Positions 10,586-22,228 of a stretch of DNA of 64,000 nucleotides are shown here, one piece after another. Each line of letters opens with the position of its first letter. The stretch's first letter is position 1. The DNA is from Nematostella vectensis (Eukaryota; Cnidaria; Anthozoa; Actiniaria; Edwardsiidae): NCBI RefSeq assembly GCF_932526225.1, contig NC_064047.1, positions 13,652,460-13,716,459 on the forward strand. The letters run 5' to 3'. The notes beneath the pieces were generated by a model that ran no database searches, was not told the origin of the DNA, and was given only the letters and a program-made list of their open reading frames with translations. A program made the position numbers and the translations under genes.

Positions 10586-13500
10586 TCAGTCCACCACCTC
10601 GTGAAACACCTCCATTTCGTCGGGTGTGAATGTCGAGGTGCCAGCAAAGACGTCACACGGGCCATCAGATGTGGCGCCCTGGGGACGAGCGTACGTGTGT
10701 GGCTCCGTACAGGACTCTTCATTACCCCCCGCGTTGTCAGCGATACACAGGTCACCACGACCAAACACCGGACCGAAACCTGTGTGGTCACAAATGGCCT
10801 GTTTATCTGGCGGGTCCCTCAATGGCAACTTTTTAGGGCGGTAGCCATTCTTGTTACACAGCGTAAACAAGAATGACCTGCTGGAGGACTGCCATCCACG
10901 GTCACTCACTTTGAAGAACATAAAACAAAATGCGTTATTTTTATAGTAAAAACTAGAATAAATACGACAAAAATTGTGTTTTGGTATATCATAACAGCTG
11001 AACTCGTATAATTTAAATTCTCAAATGTTAGAATTGTCACTTTTTGTTCGTATGACCAAATAATAATAAAAAAAAAATAGTAAAGAAGCTTCTATGCATT
11101 CATGAATTGTGTCTTTTCCAGTTAAGACCTGCTTCTTGCGACCCGCGTAAAGTTTTCTCAGATACGGGGTTTCCACACTCCAGATATCGGCACTGAAAAA
11201 TATCACTTCCCGGCTTGCAGAAATGTCCAATTTTTTCATAAAGAGGGGGGAGGGGAGGGGGGAGATAGCTCTTTTCGAGGATAGAAAATAAGTTAAAGTA
11301 AAAGATCTTTTAACCCCCATCCCATTTAAGCCCCTGTCTATAATAATTAAGCCACCACCCCTGCCTGATTTTGGTTTTGTTTTTTGTACAAAGGAAGTAA
11401 TATAAATACTTATTAATAGCATCTAAGACTTAATAGGAACCAAAATACCTAGTGTCGGATCTGAAAAAAATTGAAATAAGTCCCCTGTGTAACCAAGCAG
11501 ATCTCTTCGGTACTAAAAAGGAAATAAGCGACAGGGGCCTATCAGAGATTTTACGATGATTTATTAGAGGCCGTTTTCGTAGCCTACCTGTAGGCTTTGA
11601 TAGTTTTTCCGGCACTAAAACCCCAAAAACACAAAGTTCGAGGCGGCCGGATTATGCGAGCTCGAAATATAAATATTATTATATAAATAATAATTCATAA
11701 CTTTTGATAAATAAGATACTAGTTATCATAATATTATTATATTAAACTACAAAACTATTTTGTCGCGTGATATATCTAGGGACATCAATCTCTTACTCAC
11801 AACCCTTAAATGGAGCTTCAATGGGGCCTGTCGGGAATGTAATTACAGTCACAACAAGGGTGAAAAGAATTATCTGCGAAATTCTTTATAGGTAAAAAAG
11901 CAAAAATAATCATAAAACTATTGAGATGATTAACAGTAATGATACAAAACTCCCTGCTTTTCTATGAATTAATATCTGAGGCAATTTAACAGTAGGCAAA
12001 TAACAGAATTACTAGAAAAATAAATGTGCCAAGATATCAGAGATTCTTCTAAATTGCTCGATTTTAATAACCTTTACTTCTAGTATTGTCCAAGGACCAA
12101 TCTAGTTAGTAAATTGCACGATTTTAATAACCTTTACTTCTAGTATTGTCCAAGGACAAATCTAGTTAGTAAATTGCTCGATTTTAATAACCTTTACAGC
12201 TAGTATTGTCCGAAGACAATTCTAGTTAGTTTGAAAACATTTCCCTGCACCAAACAGCAAAATTTAACGGGTTCACCTTACGTGTTGCAATGAAAGGGGC
12301 TAACAAACTATTTTTTATTTGTCTATCCGATCCTTTTATCAGAAGATATGCGTAATTACATATTTGGTGGAAGGGGGAGGAAAAAGTAACAAGTATTGTC
12401 TGCCAGAGAAGGAACCCTACCACCGTCCTACTTGTATTCGGTTCATAAGATGATGTATTGCAAACGGGCTTTGTCGAGTTCATATAAAAAAAGGACATCG
12501 TGACCGTCCACGGGAAAACGTACACTAAGGTTTTCAAACTCGCGGGCACGTGCACGGGCACACGCCGTTTAAACGGATTTTTTTTCCGTGACCACGTTAC
12601 TTTTTTCCGTTGACACGGATTTTTTTCATGTGGCCACGGAAGGAAAAGCCGTGGGCACGCGGTAAAAAAGGCCGTTGACACGGCTGTCAAGATTCCGTGT
12701 CTATGAATCAAGCACACGGATCGCGAGTCGTGAATGTTGAACTATTCGATTTAATCTTCCGATTTTAGTGAAAGCCGTTGTCACAACTTTGAGTCGTTGT
12801 GGTGGTTACGGCTTGATGTTAGGTAAACAATAAACACCGAAATCGGTATCAAACATTCACTGATCGTGGCCACTCTAGTGAAATGTCACAGAAATAAATG
12901 AGAAATACTTATTCCTTATAATATGTGGGTTAATTTGGTGTGTGTTATGTAGTGATAACACGTAAATACAGGACGAGAGTTTTGTTATGAACTAGTCGCG
13001 GTTTCGGCTTCTTGTTAGAGAAAAAAAGAAACTCCGTTGGTATCAGACATTCGCTGATCATGACCGCTCTTGTGGAATCTTACAGATTTCATAATTCCTC
13101 ATATTCCTCATAATTCGAGGATTTATTTGATGTGTGTTATTTGCATAAACTAGTGGCGATTTCGTTTTTTTGTTAGACAAAACTAGAAGCTCCGAAGTCG
13201 GTATCAAAGGTTTACTGATTATGGCCGCTCTAGTGAAATCGTACAGAAATAAATCAGAAATACTTATTCCTCATAATTCGAGGATTTATTTTATGTGTGC
13301 TATATGTGTATATGTAAGATTGCGTAAATAAGGGCGAAAGTTTTGTCATCAACTAGTGGCGATTTCAGCTTGTTTTTAGACAAACAAGAAACTCCGAAGT
13401 CGGTATTTTTGAGCAATTTCGCGCACTTTCCGAACATTTTGTCGCGTGTTTCGTCTTCGTTGTTGATCATAGTTTTTCTTGTTTGATTTGATACTCGAGA

Positions 13501-16500
13501 TGGTTTGATTTAAATACTTCGATACCGATAAACTAAGCTTTCTTATCAAGTATGCTCACTACTCTACGGCAATCGACGTGTTTATCTATGGAAGGAGGAG
13601 GAGGAACGGAGATAAACAACGACAAAGATTTGGCTGTAGTTTTAAATTGATGTTTACTCACTTCCCGCGATTTAAGGGAGTAATGCATGGTCAAACATAA
13701 CGCGGAGGCTTCAAAACTTTAACGTCCAGGATCCCGAGAACGTGATCATTAAACAGTTTCGGAGTTTAATGATAAAAGACTTAGAATTTTTAGCAGTTTA
13801 AGAGTTAAATGATGAATAAAAATCCTCATTGACCTTCATTCAAAATCTTTGCGGCCAATCATCCGATGTCCACGACGTACACTCGATTGTCTGCAATCCT
13901 CCATACGACTTTGAAAGCCGTGAACTTAAGTCTTCTCTACAGTTTAAAAAAATACTGAAAGTCGTGGGCTAAGATTGTGCAACCCGTGTCCACGTAAAGA
14001 ATATCCGTAGACACGGGAAAAAAATCCGTTTAATATCCGTTTGTTTTTGGCGTTTACACGGAAAACCTAAGTGTACGTTTTCCCACGGACGGTCACTCAT
14101 GAGATGTCATCCTCCATCTCTTCCTAAGATTTACAAAAAGTAGCGACACAGTTGAGGTAATGGACAAAAATAGGGCAAATGTTTTCTTTGTACAATAATG
14201 ATCGGAAGTCCCGACCCTCACCCTGCTACGGCCCTTCCCGTATTCGTTAGTGTACTCACTTGTCCACGCTACGTCAGAGTAGCCACCAAACACGTATCGG
14301 CCCCCAACGCTCACAAGTACGATGTTCGGCGCTTTGCCGTTGCATTTTTCATGGAAGATCCTGGCAGCCCAGCCATCTCTCTTTGCAGAGAAACATCTGA
14401 CCCAGCGACTTTTCGGACTCTTCTGCACGGGCTGCAGGAATCCCAAGAGATCTCGGAGGTACTCTGGACCTTTGCCGCTGAGGATGGCGGACTTCTCTAA
14501 AACTGCAACGGAATTACACCATCAAGAGATATTATAGATAAAGGCTTGTACTTCATGGTATGTCCATATTGTATCCTTCTCCTCGTATTGAGCGATAACG
14601 AATTGGAAAACTAATCTTATGAAATACTTGCCTCGGGATAATCACGAGTATGTCTAGATAAGGAGATAAGTGTAATAAAAAGTAAAAATTTGGGGTAAAC
14701 ATCAACAGAAAAATACTTAAACAGGAGGCAATTCTCTAAAAATAACGATAGAGGCAAACAAGAAAGTTGTCAATGTTCTCGACGTCACGTTGGATCTCGG
14801 GAACCAATCGTCCACAGAGAAAGCAATCACCCTCCCAACCTTATCAAGAACATTTCAATGCGGGTAAATAAACGTCTCAGCGAGATCTCTTCATCTGCAG
14901 AATGCTGAACAGAGCGGTGCCGGGATACCAACATGTGCTCGACCGCAGTGGATACCAGCACCGCCTGCAGTTCCAACGCCAAAAGACCCAGCAATAGGCA
15001 GAAACTGGAAATCACCCGTAAATCTGAGCGATGCAGCTACAGCTACGCACTTACAAAAAGTTTGTAAATGCGCAAAAAGGGGACCCAGGGAAACCTGGAA
15101 ATAGCCTGTAAATAGTCTGTAAATTGTCTGCAAACCTTTGGGATGGAACTAAAGCTTCCCATTGCATAGATTTTCCAGACTATTTTCAGGGTTTTCTGTG
15201 TCCCGTTTTAGTGCATGCTCTTGTTTCTCCGAATACGGATTATTTCCAGTTTATTCACAGACTATTCAAAGACTTTCTGTCATTGTGAGAAGACTCTAAA
15301 CAATCTACATACTATTTACAGACAAATATGGCAATTCTAGGGTTTAGAAATATATCTAGTATTTATAAAGTCCAATTTTCGGTTAATTTCCCGTGTATGT
15401 ACAGGCTATTTTCATACACTGAAACATGACACAGCTATAAGAGAATTTACCTTGGCCTTTATAAACTGAGATTGTCTTTGACAAAGAATCCCAATACTCC
15501 TCGTCCACGCCTAAATAAACACCATCTTCTCCATCCATTGTATGAATAGTACCGCTTTCGAACATATGCACGTGTTCGCGAAAATTGCGAACAACGCAAC
15601 AGCAGCTGTTACTGTTAGAGAGGATTACAGTTATTCATAATCAGGACACAACTGTATTAGAGAATTTACCTGTATGCTCAGATTCACCAACTGAGACTTG
15701 GCTTGATACATCAACTGAGATCTTCTTTGACATGGAACTCCAATATTCCTGATCCACTACAAGACGAACTCCACCCTCCATACAAGGCTGATCCACAGGT
15801 TTCTCTGCAAGACTCGATAGCTGGGATAGCACTTCATTCCTGATGGACAAGACATCCACATCATTTGCTTCCCTGCACATTCTCTCAGCAAACTCCAAAC
15901 TGCTACGAGCACTTGCAAGTCTCATGGATAGATTCTCTCTCTGGGCAGTCAGCTGCTTCTCTTGCTTCTGACAAGCTGACTCGATCTCCCCTCTAAGATA
16001 AGATCGCATCTTCTCAAGAGCCCCTATCTGCTTATCAATAAACTGATCCAGATCCCTTCTGGCCGCTCGTTTATTTTCGTCCAGATGTTGTTGAGCCTTT
16101 TCAACAAATGCCATCGCCTGTTCAATGTCGGTGAGTTTTGATGTAACTTTTTTTGCTCTTTCCAATATTTCTTCTTTCTCTCGAGCGATAACATCACTTG
16201 TGAAAAGGTAGTCATGATTTTTATGATCAACAACGGTGCAATCTCGGCAAATCACTTCCTTACAAAATTCGCAAAACAGTTTCAGCTTTTCACCCTTGTG
16301 TTTGGTGCAGTAGGAAGTTTTGCTCATTGCAAGTAACTTTCCGCTTTTGATCTCATCAAGACTGAGGATAGTATGGTGTTGCAACGGTTGAAGTCTCTTA
16401 TGAGCCGAGATACACTGCTCACAGACAAAGTGATCGCACTCGTTACATCTCCCTTGGGCAGGCTCGCCACTATCACACATTTGACAAACAGTTTTCTTCT

Positions 16501-17895
16501 TGGAGTCTTCAGATGTGAACAAAGGAAGAACAGAGATAATACTATTGATCATAAAGTTCACCTTCAAACTCGAAACATCAGCCGGGGAAATCTAAGAGGG
16601 AAAAAAACAGGTTTAATAAAATTCGCATATCACCATTTAAAAATCAAAAGGGAGGACCATTTTAGATCAGCCTTATTGTGGTCTATGCTACGCTGGATTG
16701 TATTAATATAATAATTAATTCTTATCATTTAACTGTTTAATACTCATAAACTATTAAAAGAATGGATATAAGTTTCTTGAGGAAAGAATTCAAGTTCACA
16801 GTGATTCGTACATATTTAGGGAAAGTTCATTTATTATCCCGAGAGGGGGGTGGGGGTTCGTGAGGATTTCGATAAAAGTAAGGAAAAAAATTAGTCCCCC
16901 CCCCCCTTCAGGTGGAACAAAATTTTCCATGCCCCCCTTATGCCCCATCCCTCGAGAAAACCCGAAGAAAGAAGGAGAAAAGAAGGGAACAGCAACGCCA
17001 ATGTTGAAGGAACGCGAGCAAGGAATTCGCTGAAAACATTAATTCGGAAAAAGTGAAGGCACTCAATTTCTCAAATGTGCGACTAAATCCAGGTTGTCAA
17101 CCTGATAAGGGTTGTTGCTATAATTGACACAGAAGAAGCAAAAAGGCTTTTTGTTCTTCTCCACGCGAGAAAAGCGCAGCAGCAGAAAAAAAAAGAAAGA
17201 GAGAGAGAGGAAGACAGCTTGTAGCATTAGAGCGTTTTGGTAATGATTTCAAACATGGAACATAAGCATATAGCGGAAACCATGAATAAAAAAGGTGTAT
17301 ACAGGTTTACATAGCATCGATGAAACGTAGTTTAATACATATCCTTGACTCCTGGATTGTGCATGCCAAATAACTGGCCGCAAACTGAGACTCTTTGAAG
17401 CAAGAAGTCTGATTTGACACTTGGTCAAATTATTTAGAAGGGACAACACTCAAAGAAATCAGTGACCCCCCTTAAAATCCACACACATTTGGCACCTCCA
17501 CCTTTAGACCTCAGAAATTTCTCAAGGCCCCGCCACAGTATCCTCACGCCCCACCCCTCCCTCGGGATAATAAATGAACTTTCCCTTAGTTCTCAATTGA
17601 AAAGCACTATGTTGTTTAAATCAATTTGTTTGTTGCAGCAAAACGTTTGTTACACAAGTTGTGCCAAGGTCATTTAACTAATGGATGTATTTTTGATATG
17701 ACAGATTACCTGGAATTCCGCCTTACAGAGGGGGCACACAAGTTTTCCTCTCCCTTCAGAGTGCACTGCCAGCTCTTCCAGGCAGTGCCGACAAAATGAG
17801 TGGAAGCAAGGGAGCACTCTAGGATCGTTGAAGTGCTCTATACATATAGAGCACGTCACCTCATCCTCGAGGCGCCTGCTGGCGGATGTTGCCAT
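10586..17895 (-). CDS. RING/B-box/coiled-coil/TLDc protein, copy A, intact
   Basis: Inferred exons, 5' to 3' on the minus strand, are 17895-17710, 16591-15670, 14502-14260 and 10908-10586, with stop TGA at 10586-10588. All junctions have GT/AG and agreeing phases (0, 1, 1). Exon 1 is a C3HC4 RING finger (CSICIEHF...CFHSFC..CL...CPLC). Exon 2 holds two B-boxes (CQMC...CNEC..FVCEQC..H and YCTKHK...CEFC..VICRDC...H) and then ~150 residues of charged coiled coil. Exon 3 begins the TLDc domain (SRWVRCFSAKRDGW, FHEKCNGKAP, VFGGYSDVAW). Exon 4 completes it (GFGPVFG, DLCIADNAGGN, FTPDEMEVFHEV). The product, about 550 residues, would be a TRIM-like E3 ubiquitin ligase with a TLDc C-terminus; the E3 role is inferred from RING/B-box. 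Compared with copy B, exon 4 lacks ten residues in the GPVFG-DL loop. The 3.35 kb last intron carries a TIR element. Individual domains are secure; linking them into one gene rests on splice phase. Confidence 0.8.
10909..12052. other. last intron of RING-TLDc gene, 3' part
   Basis: Intronic sequence with no conserved protein in either strand. Antisense ORFs around 11021-11615 recur in copy B at the same level of divergence as non-coding DNA, so I do not call them genes. Confidence 0.55.
12053..12232 (+). repeat. 60-bp tandem repeat, 3 units (copy A)
   Basis: Three units of 60 bp contain TTTTAATAACCTTTACTTCT. The homologous place in copy B (56753-56872) has two. This is a simple unit-number difference between the duplicates. 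Confidence 0.93.
12500..14096. mobile_element. 1.6 kb TIR element with internal repeats, copy A
   Basis: The ends are inverted copies of about 35 bases starting GTGACCGTCC and containing AAAACGTACACT (12500-12535 and 14061-14096, about three mismatches). Further inside are more related CCGTGT..CACGG palindromic motifs. The middle contains at least three diverged units of roughly 190 bases with GGTATCAAACATTCACTGATC-like cores (~12850, ~13045, ~13205). No transposase is encoded, so it is non-autonomous. It sits in the last intron of the RING-TLDc gene and was there before the duplication, as copy B has it too. I could not settle a target-site duplication or superfamily. Confidence 0.75.
14675..15397. 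other. segment present only in copy A
   Basis: Copy B goes directly from the sequence before 14675 to that after 15397, with GTGTA at both edges in A (14670-14674 and 15393-15397) and once in B. A microhomology deletion in B is the simplest reading. The segment contains no firm gene; near 15080 the plus strand has a short GDPGKPGN collagen-like stretch that ends at once. Confidence 0.75.
15451..15557 (-). other. extra exon-like copy of the exon 2 tail
   Basis: The minus strand reads DGVYLGVDEEYWDSLSKTISV before a donor (CAAG|GTAAATT). This parallels GGVRLVVDQEYWSSMSKKISV at the end of exon 2. It looks like a tandemly duplicated alternative exon. Its exit phase matches exon 3, but I found no convincing in-phase acceptor, so it may not be used. 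It is also present in copy B. Confidence 0.45.
16800..16935. repeat. inverted partner of the 17462-17590 repeat
   Basis: The stretch AGGGAAAGTTCATTTATTAT (16819 onward) is the reverse complement of sequence at 17560-17590. The surrounding C- and G-rich tracts also pair. Copy B lacks nearly all of it (single junction near 60718), so it is either a short foldback/MITE insertion in A or a deletion in B. Confidence 0.55.
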
Positions 17896-19123
17896 TTCTT
17901 CAAGAAAAAACTAGAAGAGCATAAGAAAATGGTTATTCCATTGCTACTCATATCAGCCTTAAAAACACTATCAATATCCCTGAGAATTCTCTTATTTCTG
18001 TGATGATATACATAAAAAACTATGAATTATCAGCGCTGGAGAAGTTGCAGTCCAAAGCAGTTTTGGGGTAGGTATTAGATGTTTATTTTATTGTATTATT
18101 TTCGCGATTTTGGTGCAAGAAAATCAAACAAAACAATTGGAATTAAAATGTGCTTTCATGTTTAGAACTGTAACAAACTGTAACAGAATCATGCGTGAGC
18201 TTATTAAATTTAAACGCATCCCAATTTTCAAACTTAACTTTCGCGTCACTTTTTTTTCACAAAATTGTTAAAACCGCAAGATTAAAGTGACGCGAAGATA
18301 AAGAAGAATAAGGTATACTATACCAATTCTGCACCTGTTAGACATATATTCTACCTTATGACTAGGTGAAGCGAAGATATTAAGTTTATTTCCGAGTGGT
18401 GGAAACAATATTTTACAAGTGAGCGCAGTGAACGATCTTGTTGACAATTTTCAGCACCGGGGGGGGGGGGGGGGGGGGGGGGGGATGGGGGAGGGGGAGA
18501 GTGTAACACACATTAGGGACCTTCCCTAATGAGTTGAACCTTTTTTTTTTTATATTGAACCATGAATCACCCTAAATGGGAGGAGAAAAGCTGTCCTTCA
18601 AACAGTGGAATGTTTGGTAATTAACATGTCTTTCTCTCGCCGAGTGTCGCAAACTGTGCGCGAAAATAAGGCCTCACGGATTTTGTGTATTTGTCAGTTT
18701 ATTGGCTATGAACCCAACACTTTTAGAATCGCTAACTAGAGGTCTATCACAAATCATGCATTCCGATTGGCTGAGCTACTAATGGTCTATTAGTGATAGA
18801 CGATGAGTAGAGAAATTCTCTGGAAAAAGGCGGCTGAATCGCGATTTGACGAAGTTAGCGGCGACTTAAGGGACGTCCCTGCTCCAATAAACTATAAAGC
18901 AAGTCAGAAGAAAAAGTTCCAAGAAAAGGTAGAACTGGAAGACACAAATGCACACGCCAATCAATCGGGGCAAATGACAGTCGAATTTGCCATTTCGTGC
19001 ATGATGTATTCCTACTAGCCAACTAGCCAGACTTTACGCTCAAATGAGCGTCTAGTTTACAGTAAGTTTACATTATGCAGAATGGAAGCCAATCAGAGTT
19101 TATTTATCCAAGAAAAGAAATAA
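17896..19123. other. 5' flank of RING-TLDc gene, with poly-G tract
   Basis: There is no further coding exon evident. A run of about 25 G at 18459-18483 is kept in copy B. The region just before ATG 17895 would hold the promoter, but I see no distinctive core element to call. Confidence 0.55.
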
Positions 19124-20275
19124 AGAAAAGCTTAATCGCTGTCTCCAAGTATTTAATGCTTCGGTTCGGCAGAAGAATGGCAAATACAATGGTTTATTTG
19201 CAAAGAAACTTAGGACAGGTCGCATACTACTAAACCGTGCTGTCTAAATCGGCCTTAATTAAGCTGCTTAGTGAGGCGGCACCGAGCTTGGCTAGTCAGT
19301 AAAGGCTGACTTCGACAGCACGATTCAGTCGCATGCGACCTGTCTACGACATGTTTTAGCCCTGAATAAACACTACGACTTTTTCAGTCGAGCATCGTAG
19401 CCGAGTCGTAGGTTGATTTACACTTTACGACTCGAGTTGTAGATGTGTTGCGTCGCATACGACTAAATCGTGCTGTTTAGATCAGCCTTAATGAATCAAG
19501 TATAGATTGCCAATTAGACATGCGAAATACTTTGGGAAAAAAAAGCAGGTTAAATATAAACATTTCCAATTCCTCGAATTGTTCGTAAATCGAATCGAAA
19601 CTCATTTCATGTCACCTCTTCAGCTTTATCACGCCAAAGACAAATGAATAATTCACTTTTAGACGCCTTACAAATAAAGGAACAGCCAATAGCTAAAATA
19701 GGATGGTAAAACTCGATATAAATACCTGTTTCTTGTCGAAATCTTCTTAGACGAATCTCAACTTACAATGGAAGCGTCTGATCAACCCTTTGGGAAAGAC
19801 GGAAAGGAATCTAGACCCTAGTCCCCCTCGCGGTCACTCAGACCTGTCACTAGACTCGATTATTTAGCTCAGTAGCCATTGGATGTACCGTTGCAGAACT
19901 GTCCTTGTGGTGAAAGTGTCTAACCAATCAGATAGGACTACATGTGTCCAATCATAGACCTTGTTAGAATGCCACACGTGTGACACTGGGATCGAGTGGC
20001 AGAACAGTCTTCCCTCTTCTTCCCTGGGATCGAGTTTGGTATGGCAGAACGGTCGTTTGTTGATAATATAACTGATTTCTGAGGAAATGATAAAGCAGAG
20101 AAACACTAAAAAAGCAGAGAAACACCCAAGAGAAAAAGGATTTAGCAAAAGCCATGTTATGTTCCCTTACTGGAGTCCGTCCTAAGACGGAGACAAGCCA
20201 TTAAGAGGTGAGTCTCGCTTCTCGAAAAATCGAGTCTTTACTTTCGTACCGTCCTTCGCTAGGGGAGATATCCAC
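19124..20275. other. spacer with a foldback repeat at 19213-19344
   Basis: Arms at 19213-19256 and 19301-19344 are inverted copies (GACAGGTCGCAT...CGTGCTGTC...GCCTT). A third, direct copy lies at 19450-19492. No gene is seen. Confidence 0.6.
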
Positions 20276-20717
20276 AATTAACCCATTGACTCCTGGCTTT
20301 TTTGGAGCTGAATTTACAAAAAACAGACTGAAAACAGATACCTCCCCCCCTATTCTGAGTTTTATACAGCCCGTCAAAGTCAAACACAGCTGCACCTAGT
20401 CAGCGGTATCCAAGCTTTCCAACAGTGCTTTGCGGTCCCCACTTTTAATCCCTCGTCGTTGTGCTGAAGCCAGCACAAGTTGATGGTTGCTTGTATTTTT
20501 CATCAAAAATACAGCTATGAGCATATTAGGAGAGTGTCTCAGGACATCATGAAGTCTTTTGGGGCATAATTGAGTGCTTTGCTTATGGATATTTGCAAGC
20601 AAAGGTGGATTCATGATGATTTTTTCTTGTTTGGCTTTGCCCGGATGAGAAAATAATTTTCTAATGAATCACCACAGCTCTCCTAAATGCTGTCTTTTCT
20701 GAAACCAAATTGATTCC
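20276..20717 (+). repeat. 441-bp direct repeat, unit 1
   Basis: Begins ATTAACCCATTGACTCCTGG and ends GAAACCAAATTGATTCC, nearly identical to 21788-22228. Both copies contain the same 72-codon minus-strand ORF (20396-20614 here) with about two residue differences. I do not recognise the peptide. This is probably a dispersed non-autonomous element present twice. Confidence 0.9.
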
Positions 20718-21787
20718 AAAATTGTTTACACTGCTATTCTGGGTCTGTATGACCTGGAATTGATTTGTTTGGCTTCCGGGTGAAAAGACCATCTGACTTT
20801 GGGGAGAGGAGTGTTGACTGGCCCTCCCCTCGTGAATTTTCCCCTGGATCTCCCAGAATGCTTTGCAATACGTAAACATATTTTCGTGGTTGTACAATCC
20901 TTCAAGGAATGGGCATTGTGTTTTGAGGCCAAGGAAATGTACCTGGAGGATCAGAATAAAGGTATCTATTTGTGTCTTGAGCTGTGTTTGCTGATCTCTC
21001 TCCCTTGTGTGGTATTTTAGCGTTTTATTGAGAGGGGTGATTCTGCTTTTCTCTCCTTGTTCGATTTGAGATTTGTCAAAGAACCTGTGCTATTATTTGG
21101 CTAAAGAGTAGATGCCAACACCTTGGTTGGATGCATATCTGCAAGACCATTTATCCCTTAGACTGATGCCTGAGTATCTTCATCTTGTTGTGTTTATTTT
21201 GAATTTATGAATTTTTTGGGTTGTGGGTACTTCCCAAAGCCGGTACAGGCCGGTTGAGGGGTCAATGTGTTTACCAACACACCCTAAAAACCATGCTTGC
21301 CTCACTGCCTGAGAACAATGCATTTTTCGCAAGCTCAGGTGCATACAACAGTGTAGGCAAATTCTGCTTGATATACAAACAAGCCTCCTTTAAGTTATGG
21401 CTGATATTCTAACAGATAATTCTTATGTTAAAACCATTAGGGAAACCACAGGGAGCCCAAATTCTATAAAAATATTTGCCTTTATAAATTCAAAGCAGCA
21501 GTGTCAACCCACTTTTGGTACTTTTCCTGTATATTCACCGTCAAAGTAATCTTATCACAAAACCTTGCCTGAATCTGATGTTTTCTTGGGCATTTTTTTC
21601 TAAAAAAGCTATGCATATCATCCCTATCAATGAGTCCAGTCATGTCCAAGTAAAAAAAAATTCTATTTTCTAGGTTAAAGATATTCACTTGCTAGAAATG
21701 GCATATATGTGATCCAATCCACTGGTGTATGTCACAGCACAAGTCTAAAAAGGTCTAGTTATTTTGATTAAAATCTAGGGGTGGTTG
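20718..21787. other. spacer between the 441-bp repeats
   Basis: No gene is supported. Minus ORFs at 20661-20932 lie partly in the repeat edge and show no known domain. Confidence 0.5.
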
Positions 21788-22228
21788 ATTAACCCATTGA
21801 CTCCTGGCTTTTTTGGAGCTGAATTTACAAAAAACAGACTGAAAACAGATACCTCCCCCCCTATTCTGAGTTTTATACAGCCCGTCAAAGTCAAACACAG
21901 CTGCACCTAGTCAGCGGTATCCAAGCTTTCCAACAGTGCTTTGCGGTCCCCACTTTTAATCCCTCGTCGATGTGCTGAAGCCAGCACAAGTTGATGGTTG
22001 CTTGTATTTTTCATAAAAAATACAGCTATGAGCATATTAGGAGAGTGTCTCAGGACATCATGAAGTCTTTTGGGGCATAATTGAGTGCTTTGCTTATGGA
22101 TATTTGCAAGCAAAGGTGGATTCATGATGATTTTTTCTTGTTTGGCTTTGCCCGGATGAGAAAATAATTTTCTAATGAATCACCACAGCTCTCCTAAATG
22201 CTGTCTTTTCTGAAACCAAATTGATTCC
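21788..22228 (+). repeat. 441-bp direct repeat, unit 2
   Basis: Second copy of the unit at 20276-20717, including the minus-strand ORF 21907-22125. The flanks differ immediately outside the shared region. Confidence 0.9.

Larger units (their letters stand above)
5599..19123 (+). repeat. segmental duplication, copy A
   Basis: This block matches 39342-47672 plus 55103-63282 in the same order and orientation, with small substitutions and indels. The left edge follows GTGCAATTTGG (5599 and 39342). The right edge follows AGAAAAGAAATAA (19123 and 63282). Copy A is more compact: it has shorter minisatellites and lacks the Helitron and the SINE. It retains segments missing from B (8683-8967, 14675-15397, about 16808-16935). 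Confidence 0.93.

Noticed and set aside
10511-10876. Plus-strand ORF opposite the TLDc exon
   Set aside because: Antisense shadow of the TLDc coding sequence, which has recognisable motifs on the minus strand.
11021-11615. Minus-strand ORFs conserved between copies A and B
   Set aside because: They change no more slowly than adjacent intron and have no domain; conservation is due to the recent duplication.
14827-15133. Possible collagen-like or secreted gene
   Set aside because: Only two G-x-y triplets are seen before a stop, and no splice-consistent exon was found.
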